Positions 21,214-32,821 are shown, counted from the first letter of the stretch. The stretch is 64,000 nt of DNA from Calendula officinalis (GCA_963853835.1 OY970820.1:23935873-23999872); one strand, 5' to 3'. Notes: generated by a model from the letters alone, not told the origin. Program-made: numbers and translations.

Positions 21214-24200
21214 TTAATTTATCAAAATCATTCCAATACTGCTAACCAAGAAGTTGAATCTTCCTACATCAAATGCTTTTGTAAAAAGATCTGCTAATTG
21301 ATCATCAGTATGGATTTTAACTACTTTGATTAATTTCTTTTCATTACAATCTCTTATAAAATGAAATCTTATTTCAATGTGTTTAGTTTTTGAGTGTTTT
21401 ACTGGATTATTCACAATACTAATAGCACTTTGATTATCAATAAAAATAGGAGTTTTAAGGATAGAGATACCAAAGTCTAGAAGCTGGTTTTGAATCCAGA
21501 GTACTTGAGCACAACAAGCAGATGCAGCTACATATTCTGCTTCAGCAGTTGATGTTGATACATTTGTTTGCTTCTTACATTGCCATGACACCAGTCTTGA
21601 TCCAAAGAATTGACATCCACCAGTAGTGGACTTTCTGTCTTGACATTCACCTCCATAGTCACTATCTGTGTAGGCTATGAGTTCAAATGGTGAATCATGT
21701 GGATACCATAGACCTAGTGATGGTTTGCCTTTCAAGTATCTGAATATTCTTTTAACAGCTTGCAAGTGTAGTTCTTTAGGTCTTGCTTGATATCTTGCAC
21801 ACACACAAACACTATACATAATGTCAGGTCTTGATGCAGTTAAGTACATCAAAGAACCTATCATTGATCTATATAAGTGTTCATCTACATCCTCCCCCTC
21901 AACATCAGGATGTAGGTGTTTGTGTGTTTCCATTGGTGTACTAGCACTTTTACTGTCTTTCAAATCAAACTTTTCCAAGATGTCTTTGACATATTTTGAT
22001 TGATTTATCAAAATACCATCAGTTCTTTGATTGACTTGGAGTCCAAGGAAGAAGTTCATTGGACCCATGGAGCTCATCTTGAATTTAATCTGCATCAGTT
22101 CTTCAAATTCTTTGCATAATAAATCATTGGTTGAGCCAAAGATGATATCATCTACATATATTTGTACCAGTAGTATATCATCTTTGACTTTCTTTGTAAA
22201 CAAAGTTTTATCAATGGCTCCTCTTTTAAAGTTGTTCTTCAATAGGTATGATGATAATGTGTCATACCATGCTCTTGGTGCCTGATGTAGGCCATATAGA
22301 GCTTTATCCAATTTGAACACATAATCACCATGTTTTGGATCTTCAAAACCTGGAGGTTGGCAAACATAGACCTCTTCTTCAATCTTCCCATATAGGAATG
22401 CACTCTTAACATCCATTTGATAGACTTTGAACTTCTTGAATGAAGCATATGCTAGAAATATCCTTATGGCTTCAATTCTAGCAACAGGAGCATATACTTC
22501 ATCATAGTCTATTCCTTCTTCTTGAGTGTATCCTTGGGCTACAAGTCTGGCTTTGTTCTTAATCACTATACCTCTTTCATCTTTCTTGTTTCTGAAGATC
22601 CATCTTGTTCCAATGGCTCTTTTTCCTTTGGGTAGAGGTACAAGTGTCCAAACAGCTTGTAATTTAAATTGAAGGAGTTCCTCTTGCATTGCCTCAATCC
22701 AGTTTGAGTCCTTCATTGCTTGTTGGATCTTCTTTGGTTCATCCTGAGATAGAAAGCATTCAAACATACATTCATTAGCAATTAAACTTATATTACACAT
22801 ATTTGCAGTTAAGCTTTTGTTTAATTTGCTTCTTGTTTGTAGTGGTGAGTTAACATCACTTAGAACAAGGTCTAATGGATGGTTCTTCTGAGTCCTTGTA
22901 GTTGTAGCTTTATCAACCACTAGTTGATTTTCAAGATTGGACTCATTTGTCTCAGGTAGTTGTTCTTCTAGAGATCCTTCATTGTCATTGATATTTGGTT
23001 CATCATCATCTTGGTCAGAGTTACTATTGCTATCATCTTCATTGAGATCAGTAGTGTTGTTGTTGTTACTGGTATCAGTAGTATCTTGAGAATCTAGGTT
23101 ATTGTTGGGACCAGTAGTATTTTGAGTACTATAACTGGTATCAGTAGTATTTGAATTACTACTGTCCTCATTCTCTGAGTTACTACTGGTTCCATAACTT
23201 GAGTTATTACTGACATCAGTATTAACTATTGGAGCAGTATTGACTACAATGTATCTCATCTCCTCTTGACCAGTATTAACTGATGATGTTCCTTCCTTTT
23301 GATTGTGACAATTTGACTTACCTGCATTGAAATTCATGTTAGAATTAAAGGATTTGGTTAGATTGTCTATGTCAAATAGCCAATCTGGACCATTTCCTTG
23401 TTCATTAGGTACATTTTCATTAAAGGATACATTGATGCTTTCTTCAATTATCCTTAGTCTTTTGTTGAATACTCTATATGATTTGCTTTGAGTAGAATAT
23501 CCCACAAAGATTCCATCATTAGATTTGCAGTCAAACTTACCAATTTGTTCTCTTGTAATCAAAATAGTACAAGGACAACCAAATGATTTTAGAAAGCTTA
23601 TGGAAGGTTTTCTTTTATTAAAAAGTTCATATGGTGTTTTAAAATGTGGCTTCACTATTAATACTCTGTTTTGAACATAACAAGCAGTATTAACAGCTTC
23701 TGCCCAAAAAGTAATTGGTAACTTTGAGTCTGCAAGCATTGATCTTGCTGCTTCAATGATGGTTCTACTTCTTCTTTCAGCTACACCATTTTGTTGTGGA
23801 GTTCTAGGTGAGCTGTATTGCCTGTCAATACCTTTAAAATCACAAAAGTTAATTAAGTTAGCATTTTTAAATTTTGTGCCATTATCACATCTTATGGCTT
23901 TAACTTTTTGATCAGATGTGTTCTCCAGTTTGACAATTAAGTTCTTTATGAGTTCACTTGTTTCATCCTTTGTCCTGAGAAAGAAAACCCATGTATATCT
24001 GGAAAAGTCATCAGTAATAACAAGACAATATTGTTTCTTTCCAATACTCATTACATTTGTAGGTCCAAAAAGGTCCATATGTAAGAGCTGTAAAGGAACA
24101 GAAATAGAGTTCACAGTTTTGGACTTATGAGAAGTCTTGTGTTGTTTACCTTTTAGGCATGCAACACAGTGATGATCACACATGAATTGTTTTTGAGGTA

Positions 24201-24726
24201 GTCCAGTGACCAGATTTCTTTTTACTAAATTATTCATGTTTTTAAAATTTGTGTGACACATCCTTCTATGCCATAGTTCTGATTCAGTGGTGTTTGCCTT
24301 GGATATAAAACAGTTGACCTCATTTGTAGAAATGAGTTCTCCCCCTATATCTAGGCAATACACATTGTTTCTCCTTGGAGTTCTTAAAACAACATATTTT
24401 TCATCTAAAATAAAATCAGGAGAAAGAATGATGCACTCAATGTCTGTGAAAAGAATTTTGTTCTTTTTATCACAAACTTGAGACACACTGACAAGATTGT
24501 ATTTTAGTTCAGCTACATAAAATACATCATCAAAGGTAATTTTTCCATTTGTAACAGTACCTTTACCTGTAATCTTACCTCCTTGGGGATTCTCACCAAA
24601 AGCCACATATCCTCCATCAAATGACTTGAATTCTTTAAGAATTTGCAGATTTCCAGTCATGTGCCTTGAGCATCCACTATCAATATGCCATGTTCTTACT
24701 TCTTCTGGGATCTGAATGCTCTGCAC
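21214..24726 (-). CDS. Sirevirus pol: protease remnant/GAG-pre-integrase, integrase, RT, RNase H
   Basis: 1170 codons are uninterrupted. In order: WHIDSGCSRHMTG (GAG-pre-integrase/protease-like start); the zinc-binding HRRMCH...CVACLKGK; the integrase core with LHMDLFGP, RCDNGTKF and QQNGVAERR; a 200-residue Ser/Asn/Thr-rich linker rich in NTTD/NTTG; RT with ARLVAQGYTQ, MDVKSAFLYG and active site IYVDDIIFGS; and RNase H with YTDSDYGG, STTGG and STAEAEYVA. It has no ATG: the frame opens just after the gag stop, one base back from the gag frame. Copy 2 reads NGTEF where this copy has NGTKF. It would copy RNA into DNA and integrate it, if expressed. Confidence 0.93.
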   Translation of the reverse strand: MQSIQIPEEVRTWHIDSGCSRHMTGNLQILKEFKSFDGGYVAFGENPQGGKITGKGTVTNGKITFDDVFYVAELKYNLVSVSQVCDKKNKILFTDIECIILSPDFILDEKYVVLRTPRRNNVYCLDIGGELISTNEVNCFISKANTTESELWHRRMCHTNFKNMNNLVKRNLVTGLPQKQFMCDHHCVACLKGKQHKTSHKSKTVNSISVPLQLLHMDLFGPTNVMSIGKKQYCLVITDDFSRYTWVFFLRTKDETSELIKNLIVKLENTSDQKVKAIRCDNGTKFKNANLINFCDFKGIDRQYSSPRTPQQNGVAERRSRTIIEAARSMLADSKLPITFWAEAVNTACYVQNRVLIVKPHFKTPYELFNKRKPSISFLKSFGCPCTILITREQIGKFDCKSNDGIFVGYSTQSKSYRVFNKRLRIIEESINVSFNENVPNEQGNGPDWLFDIDNLTKSFNSNMNFNAGKSNCHNQKEGTSSVNTGQEEMRYIVVNTAPIVNTDVSNNSSYGTSSNSENEDSSNSNTTDTSYSTQNTTGPNNNLDSQDTTDTSNNNNTTDLNEDDSNSNSDQDDDEPNINDNEGSLEEQLPETNESNLENQLVVDKATTTRTQKNHPLDLVLSDVNSPLQTRSKLNKSLTANMCNISLIANECMFECFLSQDEPKKIQQAMKDSNWIEAMQEELLQFKLQAVWTLVPLPKGKRAIGTRWIFRNKKDERGIVIKNKARLVAQGYTQEEGIDYDEVYAPVARIEAIRIFLAYASFKKFKVYQMDVKSAFLYGKIEEEVYVCQPPGFEDPKHGDYVFKLDKALYGLHQAPRAWYDTLSSYLLKNNFKRGAIDKTLFTKKVKDDILLVQIYVDDIIFGSTNDLLCKEFEELMQIKFKMSSMGPMNFFLGLQVNQRTDGILINQSKYVKDILEKFDLKDSKSASTPMETHKHLHPDVEGEDVDEHLYRSMIGSLMYLTASRPDIMYSVCVCARYQARPKELHLQAVKRIFRYLKGKPSLGLWYPHDSPFELIAYTDSDYGGECQDRKSTTGGCQFFGSRLVSWQCKKQTNVSTSTAEAEYVAASACCAQVLWIQNQLLDFGISILKTPIFIDNQSAISIVNNPVKHSKTKHIEIRFHFIRDCNEKKLIKVVKIHTDDQLADLFTKAFDVGRFNFLVSSIGMILIN

Positions 24727-24740
24727 AAGTGAGTACAGGA

Positions 24741-26302
24741 TTAGTTAAGTTTGGGAACCCAAGCTTTATATGTCTTGGGTTCATCCTTTGAGAAATAAGC
24801 TTTTGGGGATTTAACTTTAAACACTTTTGGTACCCATACTTGTCTATTACTGGTGTTTTGTTTTACTACTGCCCTTTTGGAGTTATTACTGGTGTGAGAA
24901 TTTCCTACTGATCGTGGTTTATACCCATGATTTTTAGCTTTTGAATACTTTACTACTGATGGACCAGTAGTATTTGGGTACTTACCATGTTTAGAATGAC
25001 TAGTAGTGTTTTTAGAGTTAACACCAGTAGTATTTTTGAAAGTTGTTTTGGGAGCAGTAGTATTTTTGAAATTAGGGTTTTTACCAGTAGTATTCTTGTA
25101 TTGGTACCAAACAGCATTATACTTAGGGTTAACACCAGTAGTAAAATTGTTAAAGTTTTTACTGGTGTTGGAAAATTTAAAATATTGTTTATTTTGATTG
25201 GATTTTCCATTGTTCTTGAAGTAATTGTTGTTCTTTGGGCTTCCAACTCTTCTGTTTTGCACAAATCTTGGTGCGCTTCTTCCAAATCTTGGAGTTTCAG
25301 CAATAGGCGTTTTAATTGTATTCACTACTGAAGGACCAGTAGTATCTTTTAACTTTTGAGTTTTTGCATTTTCTTTAAAAATTTTAAATTCCTTTAACTC
25401 TTTGCAGTTTATTGGATTGAAGTGACAATCCTTTGCTATATGGTTCATTTTGTTGCATATAACACATCTTAATTTCTTATTTTTGGCACCTTCAGGTATT
25501 CTTTGATCTAAGAGTTGTGTTTTATTTCTTTCATTTCCCCTTGTTAGAATTTTTGGTACATTTTCTGCATCATATTTGGGAGAATCATTTGGACTTTGGG
25601 CTGTGTGAAAACTTGTATCAATTGATTTTGGTGATTCAGTTTGGGAGATTGTAAATTCAATTGATTGATCATCATCAGAAGAATTATTTGATTCAGATGT
25701 TTCATTAGGTGATTCAGTTTGATTTTCAGTTTTTAATTCATTAATGATTCTTTCTGAACTGTTTTTAAGTGGTGGAATGATTTTATATGGAGGTGGTACA
25801 GCATGATATCCCACCCCATGAACAACTTTTTCTGTAGTTTGATTATTAGTTAATTCATCAAGAATTTTAGTGCTTCTTTCAAACTTTTTAATTGTTAATT
25901 TATTTTGTTCAATTTCAAGTTGACATTCTTCTAATTTACTTGTTAGTTCTTTATTTTTTATTTCATAAAATTCTTTCTCATCCACAGACTAAAGCAATTC
26001 TTCTTTTATCCTTTGATCAATCATCTGGTACACCTTTATTTGATGTTCTTGATCAGTAATCACACCATCAAATTCATGATTTCTTCTCACTGCTTTTGCT
26101 AAATCTTCATTTAATTTATTGTTTTCTTTTTCTAAGTTTTTAACAATTTTAGCACATTCAGAAGTACAAGGTTTAGGTTTTACCTCAGTTTTGTTGTCAG
26201 TAAAGGTCATGAGAGCTTGATTTTGAGCATGCTCTTCTGCTTGGAAGCTCCATTCATATCCTTGTCCTTGTTGTGATACAAGGGCAGCTTGATTTTGTTG
26301 TC
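24741..26302 (-). pseudogene. Sirevirus gag, C-terminal part, with nonsense codon
   Basis: It aligns by eye with residues about 345-855 of the intact gag at 58645-61212. A CAG to TAG change creates a stop at 25989-25991. Downstream the second zinc knuckle (CVICNKMNHIAKDC near 25440) and an Asn/Thr/Lys-rich tail with repeated NTTG remain. The first zinc knuckle is missing because the sequence breaks off at about 26302 into gypsy DNA. Confidence 0.9.
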
Positions 26303-29300
26303 AGTAAAAAGATATTCGTTAAATTAGTTGATAATATAAATATATTTTATTTACTCGTTTCACAGTTTATTCGTTTCAATAACTCTTTTTATTAAGTGCT
26401 TTCCCAAAATGTAAGATTTTAACATTTTCTTAATGTGACAAATTCATTATTCTTCATTTCTTATTTACCCACAACATGTTCTCATAAAATAATTTATGGG
26501 ATCTATATTATAATTTCATATCCACTTACTTGTACCCCTTTTGGTTAAAGTTTCTCAATTTTATAAAATCCCACAGATTATACAATGTAATTATAATTTT
26601 TAGCGTGTATAACGCAGATGCACTCAGAATTACACACGAAAATATACTCAGGAAAACGATCCTCGTCGCGAAATACACGAAGAGTTAAATCAGAATTATA
26701 CTCGAAACATCAATTCTCATATTTGTCATAAAATTCATTACTCCTCTTTAATACTAATAACTTCCTCATTTACTCAAGCATATTTCTCATTTAAATTGTT
26801 TATGGATTTTATATCCTCAGTTTATATCCATTTATTACACTTTTGGTTAAATTGTCTCAGAATTTTATGAAATCTCACTTCAACTCTATAAGGTGTTTCT
26901 CCAAATTGTAAACTTTTATTACTTTCTCATTGGAATTTATAATTTCACATTTCTTCATTATATGTTTTTGTATATATAAATATATAGAACTCTAATAAAT
27001 TAAAACCAAAACTGTGCTCAAATTAAGCTCTAAATAATACTCATAATTATAGAATCTTGTATTAGTATATTTATATACATATATGTTTATCCATACAATT
27101 CACAGGTAATTCTCTCAGGGAATAAGCTGAAAATTTTCAGAATACGCTACTCGTCTACACTCAGAATATAGCAAAATCTCAAATAAATAATACTCTAAAA
27201 TATTACCGGCAGTAGGAAGCGAGAGGTCGACGTGACATGCTGTATGTTTGATGTGGAAACTTTTCTCAGAGAAAAATATTTGACTCTTTTCTCGTTTTAA
27301 AACTCGATACTCAAACTTGAGTTTGAATTCGCCCCTTGCGAACCCAAATCCCTCAAGTCAGTGCTCTGATACCAACTTGTAACACCCTAAAATTTACAAG
27401 ATTTTTAAAATTTTTGAAAACAAAATTATAATCAAAAGGTCCCATAAATAAGTCTCAGATATAAATATTTAACATTTAAAACGTATTTAATGCGGAAATA
27501 GTTAAAATAAAAATAAAGTGTTTTTAAAATATTAATTGCTATCCACATCAGTGTTGATAAGATACAGCCGTCAACCGTCCACCTTCTCCCTTCCTTTACT
27601 GGTACCTGAAACAATGTGGGGGAAAGTTTGGGTCAGCTGGGGAAGCTGAGTGAATAATTCTCAAAATGCAAACAATCATAACATACAACACATGAGGGCA
27701 CATCGGTGTACTCCTACTCAGAATCTACTCGATTAATTACTCAGATTTATTTCTCAGATTTTATTACTCAGATTTTAATTTATATAGCGCGCTTGTGTGA
27801 TTTGGGACGAGAGATCAACCTCGCCCCTCCTCACACCTCAGATAGGCATAAGCCAAAAACTCAGACGGGAGTGATCCCAAAACTCAGACGGGAATAATCC
27901 CAAAACTCAGACGGGAGGTGATCCCAGGCATATAGCCAAAAACTCAGATGTGTGTTATTATGTTTTATTATCTCTTTAACATAATTATCTCAGATGCCCT
28001 AGCAAGTAGTAGCACAGAATGACCCTGTGCCGAGCTCAGTTACCCAGGCACAATGTCTCAGATTAAAATAAATCAACAGCTACTCAGATACTCAGATAGC
28101 ATGTCAAACTCAGATAACAAATCAAACTCAGATAGCGGGTCAAACTCAGATAACAGCTCAAGCTCAGATAACAATTATGGTGCAAGAAATGTAACACATA
28201 AGTCATGCATGTACAACGTTAAAACTGAATACACGGTGAGAATACTCACCTCGATAAACGTAAGCTCCGAAGATCTCCTGACGCTCTACACTAATGCTCA
28301 GCTAGCGTCTAGACGGTCCTAAAGCACGTAAAGTAACCCAGATTAGACTCAACTCGAGACTCGTTTTAACAATGTAAAACATTTAGAAAACATTTCCTCC
28401 GGATTAAATATTAATAAAATATTCCCTTATTTAAATAATCATAAAAACTTATTGATTTAAATAATGAACAAGACTTATTGAATTTAGTAGTCCAAATCAT
28501 TTATTGAATTTAATGATAAAAATATATTTACTGAATTTAGTAATCGAAAACATTTACTGCCAAAATTTTATCATCACAAACACCCATAAACTATTCCCAT
28601 AATACCCATATTAATTTGAGCAACCATAAAGCTTATACAGACAAACCATATTTTCATTTTTCTTAAAACCACTAACTAAAAAAACAGTGATGTTGGACAA
28701 AAACATGAACAGCAACGGTAAAGATTTTCTTTACCGATTAAACTAGCGGCTAATCGGAAATGGTTTAAAAGCTACTCAAAACGCTCAAGGTCGCGGTACA
28801 AGGGCGGTGGTCCTTACCGGAATAGAAACACCGCCTAGTCACTACACGAACCGCCGGCGAACACCCATCAAACCAACTGCTCGGCGTCTTCTGGTCACTC
28901 AATCTTCACTGAACTTGATTCCTTCAGAGCTAAATAAAGACGTCGCAAGAGGTTAATACTCGAGACATTAAGAAGGAGAGAAAACGGAAAGAGCTATGAT
29001 TCTTACCGAACAGTTACACTTGAGCTCACCGAGAAACCGGGTAGAATCGGGACAAGGAACTCGCCAGAACCAGTAGTGTCGCCGGAAAACAGGTGGTGGC
29101 GGTGAGCAGAATCGAAAACGGGAATGGATGTTATTCGCCGGAAGCTAAACGGAAAGAAAATTGTAACTAGAACAGAATCGGAGATAGTGGCCGAAATCAA
29201 TATGAAGCTCACGGTGGTTGCAAGCAGAAACAGTCACCGGCGGTCGGAATTTGCGGTGGAGGTCTTCTTGGGGATTGGGACGACAGCTACAAAAGTGGAA

Positions 29301-29677
29301 AGGAATAATATACTGGTTGTCGGCTAGGGTATAGAGTAGGCAACATTAATTTATACTAGACATTCTCTTTAACCCTTGAGGCCCTTCGCTGGATCCAATG
29401 CAATGGGCTGCCCTTTTGTTCGTTGGAAAAACATCACCACGAGCCCAACATGTCGACATACAACAGGAAGAAAAACCATTGGTTGGGGGTTTTAGGCTAA
29501 GGATAATAATTAATATGTATTTCCTTTTTGTTATAATACTTGATAAAAGAACATATATAATAAAGCATACAAACTTAATATTTAGCTTTAAACAAATTCA
29601 CATAATAAATACTGCCTTTAGTTAATAATAAAAATATATAGGTGGTATGTATTTATTAGAAATTTTGGGGCGTTACA
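26303..29677 (-). mobile_element. 5' half of a second gypsy element, nested in copia gag
   Basis: A complete-looking LTR (27378-29677, TGTAACACC...GGGCGTTACA) is followed on the minus strand by TTGGTATCAGAGC (27363-27375), a primer binding site, and about 1.07 kb of AT-rich leader. No gag or pol follows; the sequence returns to copia gag near 26303. The rest of the element and about 43 copia gag codons, including the first zinc knuckle, are therefore deleted. At the junction the string TTTTGTTGTCAGTAAA also occurs at 26190-26205, a possible microhomology. Confidence 0.82.
27378..29677 (-). repeat. 2.3-kb gypsy LTR with short tandem repeats
   Basis: Inverted TGTAAC/GTTACA ends mark it. 27858-27925 has three copies of an ACTCAGACGGGAG/ATNATCCCAAA unit, and 28090-28175 has five copies of a TCAAACTCAGATAnC unit of about 18 bases. 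The remaining small ORFs (28053, 29003, 29124) look non-coding. No partner LTR is in the window. Confidence 0.8.
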
Positions 29678-30567
29678 CCAGTTCTCTTTAAGAATCTTTT
29701 TGTCCTTAGGCTCAGCATAGCCATCTGCCATTTAAGATCCATCTCCTCAAGATCATCTGGGTTCAATTGTTCCAAGTCATCACTAATCAAGGCAGTATGC
29801 ACATGACTAGTGAAGAATGATTCTCTTGCAGCATCTTCAGAATCTGCAGCCTTTCCTATAGAGGTTTCCTGACCTTGACCTGTACTAGAGACAAATGCAG
29901 CATTATTAGAAGAAATAGAAGGGTTCTTTTGGTTTACCTCAGTTTCAAATACTCTGAGATCATTGTAGAGTTCATCCAGCTCCTTTTCTTCTAGAGCATC
30001 TCTTTGTCTATATACCACTGTATACATGGCCCATTCTTCACTAAGAGATCTTAGGAACTTCATGTTGACATCTTCTTGATCCATCTTAACCCCAACCTGG
30101 TTAAGTTCACCAATTAGTTTGTTGAATCTGTCAAACACTTGAGTGAGAGTTTCATTGGGTTTTCCTTTGAAGTTTTCAAAGTCTTGTTTGAGAACAGACT
30201 TCATGTTCCTTTTGGTGCTCTTGGTCCCAACGAATCTCTTCTCCAGTGCTTCCCATAGCACTTTTGCATCATCATACTCAACAAAGAGATGTTGATAATC
30301 ATTAGGAATGGCCAGTAGGAGAGTGCTTAGAGCTTTGAGTTCGATGCCCTTGTCCTTCTTTTCCTTCTCACACTTGAGTTTGTCTGCCTCAGTTGCAGAG
30401 CTGCTTGCTTGACCAGGACCAGTTTTGTTACCTTCAAGGACAACTTCCCACGTAGAATAATCTGTAATAAGCATGTATTGCTTAATACGATTCTTCCACA
30501 TCCCAAAGTTGTTGGGAGTGAGTATAGGAATTTTGTTGGCCTGTGTGCTTTCATTATTATCAGTCAT
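29678..30567 (-). pseudogene. Sirevirus gag, N-terminal part
   Basis: From MTDNNEST it shows the NNFGMWKNRIKQYML capsid-type start and the LKQDFENFKGKPNETL region of copia gag (UBN2-like). It is cut after residue about 297 at KRTG, where the gypsy LTR begins. It is nearly identical to residues 1-297 of the gag at 58645. Confidence 0.92.
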
Positions 30568-30639
30568 GATTAATAATGTGTGTTTTAAAGATTAAAACTT
30601 TTTGTTGTTCTTAACAAATCGTAGATCTAGAACCAATTC

Positions 30640-30651
30640 GCTCTGATACCA
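30640..30651 (-). other. Primer binding site of Sirevirus copy 1
   Basis: The minus strand reads TGGTATCAGAGC two bases inside the 5' LTR, complementary to the 3' end of initiator Met tRNA. Confidence 0.9.
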
Positions 30652-30653
30652 CT

Positions 30654-31271
30654 TGTCAGGATCGATTAACTATAGACAAGTTAATAAACACTTTAGATCT
30701 AATTGAATATAGAAGTTGCAGCGGATCAACACTATATCAATGCAATTAAGAACAATGAACTGTAAATAATATGCGAAAGTATGAAGAACACAGTTTCACA
30801 AAAAGCTTCAATGTATATTATTGAGTTAACAATACACACGTACGTTTACAATTCGTAAGGAACTATTTATAATAGTCCTTGAAGCTAAACTATTTACCCT
30901 AGTTATTCTAGGACTTGATTTACATCGAATAATAAAAATATACATTGATTTACATTCTATAACTATCTATACGAAGATCTCGGACTTGATATTCTTCAAA
31001 AACGCGTATCAGTAGTAAAACCCATCACCAGTAGTAAATAAATAACATCAGTAGTAAGTCTGGTGATCAGTAGTAAGTCCAGAAACCATCGTCAGTAGTA
31101 ACTACTAAGATCAGTAGTATCTTCAATCTTTGCATGATCAGTAGTAACTAAGTTATAGTATACACCAGTATCAACTTCATCAGTAGTAATATGTTCTGCC
31201 CCATCAGTACTAATTATTGTCAGTACTAACTGCAGCATCAGTAATAAGTTGATCTGTGTTTTGCTCCAACA
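30654..31271 (-). repeat. 5' LTR of Sirevirus copy 1
   Basis: 618 bp, identical to 16579-17196 except four substitutions, followed by the TSD CCCAC and the last 12 bases of PP2-A exon 2. Confidence 0.95.
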
Positions 31272-31349
31272 CCCACCCTCCAATCCAGGTTTCATTTTTT
31301 TCTACACTTTCTTTTTTTCTAGAAAAAACAAATTAAGCTTATATATATT

Positions 31350-31727
31350 TCTCCGTTCCAATTTTATTCCACAATTCTATTTTAATATGTTCTAAAACTA
31401 TTATTAATTGAAATTCCACTTATTAAAAATTAATTAAGTGGTACATACGAAATTTTATTGGTTATAGTGAAATAAATTATAAGTTCTTATTTCTCTCAAA
31501 ATATTTGTCCCAAAATAAAGTTCTCATTTCTCATATTGGAGGGACTCACTCAATATAATAATATTATTACAATGTACCTTACCACTAACTATCTCTTAAA
31601 AACACTTTTTCTCTCCAAAATAACCTTATATTTTAATCAAATTTATTACCATTGACCCCACCACTATCTATCTCCTAAAAAATTATGCCCATGAGAAATG
31701 AGAACTTTATTAAGGGACGGAGGGGAG
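31350..31727. mobile_element. Stowaway-like MITE remnants in PP2-A intron 2
   Basis: The right end GGGACGGAGGGGAG is followed by TA at 31728. The interior (CATTGACCCCACCAC) is the inverse of the family at 14139 and 32553. A separate CTCCGTTCCAATTTTATTCC end at about 31351 suggests a second, partial element. Confidence 0.6.
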
Positions 31728-32552
31728 TACATTTTTTCTTAAACTATGTTAAATGTACACGGGTTGTATTATTTCATTTTATCTTATGGGCAAGTGCTCT
31801 TCACTTTTGTCTTTAAATACCTAGTATTTACAAGGATTCAAATTGTTGATGTTAGGAATATTTTTATTAATATTCATTAAAGATTTGATATGTCAAAACT
31901 ATTAAACTACAAGGACCTAAGTCGATGATATGAAGTTCAAGATTTGAATAAGATTTAGGAGATAATGATAATTGTAAGTATATCTTGTTTGAATTTAAAA
32001 GATTTATTATTATCTTTTCCTTGTAAGTCTTAGGTTTTCTAGTATATAAAGAAACCTAATGACGTAGAATTAGATGTTCTTAGAACCCACGTTTTAACGT
32101 GTTTGTGTGTAAAACCTAAGCCTCAAGGTCGTATGATCATGTTAACCAAAACCGTTCTACATATTTATGTGTAGAATTGGGGCTTTAAGTAATCATTGTA
32201 CATAGAAGATGATGATGAAACCTTGTTTAGCAATACAAATATGTTTATATAATTCCGTAACTTTGTTATTTGTATATGCTTATTCCAGATAAGAACTAAC
32301 TATTCTTGAGCCTAAAGATCTACGTTTATGAAGAGTTATTCGATCTTCACAGTTGAGTTGATAAGTATTGGCTACGGTTGATTGGAAACATTATTCCTAG
32401 CTCGATCCGGTTATATTGTTCATCTATGTTTAATTTCTTTAATATAATTTTATTTTTGAAATTTACATTGTTTATAAATCACTAACAATATTACGAGATC
32501 GACTACGTGTGGCGTAGTACTATAATTTATTTTTATTGTCTTTTAAGTGATA

Positions 32553-32821
32553 CTCCCTCCGTCCCACAAAAAAATATCCATTTCTCTTGGGTACAAGTCT
32601 TAAGAAGATAGTTAGTGGTGGGGTCATTGGTATACTTTTGATTAAAATATAAAGTTAGATTGGAGAGAGAAAGATAATTATTGGATAGTTAGAGGTGGGG
32701 TCCTTGAAAATTATATTATTTTATTGAGTGGACCCCCCCCCCATTAATTTGAGAAATGAGAACTTTTTTGTGAGACAAAAATTTAGGGAGAAATGAGTAC
32801 TTTTTTGTGGGACGGAGGGAG
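32553..32821. mobile_element. Intact Stowaway-like MITE (269 bp) in PP2-A intron 2
   Basis: Inverted ends CTCCCTCCGTCCCACAAAAA and TTTTTTGTGGGACGGAGGGAG are flanked by TA on both sides (32551-32552, 32822-32823). A run of nine C lies near 32736-32744. Confidence 0.9.

Larger units (their letters stand above)
16579..31271 (-). mobile_element. Ty1/copia Sirevirus-like retrotransposon, copy 1, young
   Basis: It is a full-length element on the minus strand: 618-bp LTRs at both ends, 5-bp TSD CCCAC (16574-16578, 31272-31276), a Met-tRNA-type PBS (30640-30651) and a polypurine tract (TTTAGGGGGAGAT, minus strand, 17197-17209). Order is gag, pol (protease/integrase/RT/RNase H), then a long extra 3' ORF before the 3' LTR, the hallmark of Sireviruses with an envelope-like region. 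The LTRs differ at only four positions by eye. Gag is disabled by a nonsense codon and by a gypsy remnant (26303-29677); pol looks intact. It disrupts the PP2-A gene. Confidence 0.95.

Noticed and set aside
22031..24481. Several plus-strand ORFs opposite Sirevirus pol, repeated on the minus strand at 61472-62035
   Set aside because: They are antisense shadows of the conserved pol frame in both copies.
28053..28322. Ser/Asn/Asp-repeat ORF (SNSDNKSNSD pattern)
   Set aside because: It is a translation of the CTCAGATAAC tandem repeat in the LTR and starts and stops within it.
29003..29327. ORFs in GC-richer DNA at the end of the gypsy LTR
   Set aside because: They lie fully inside a bounded LTR, on both strands, without motifs.
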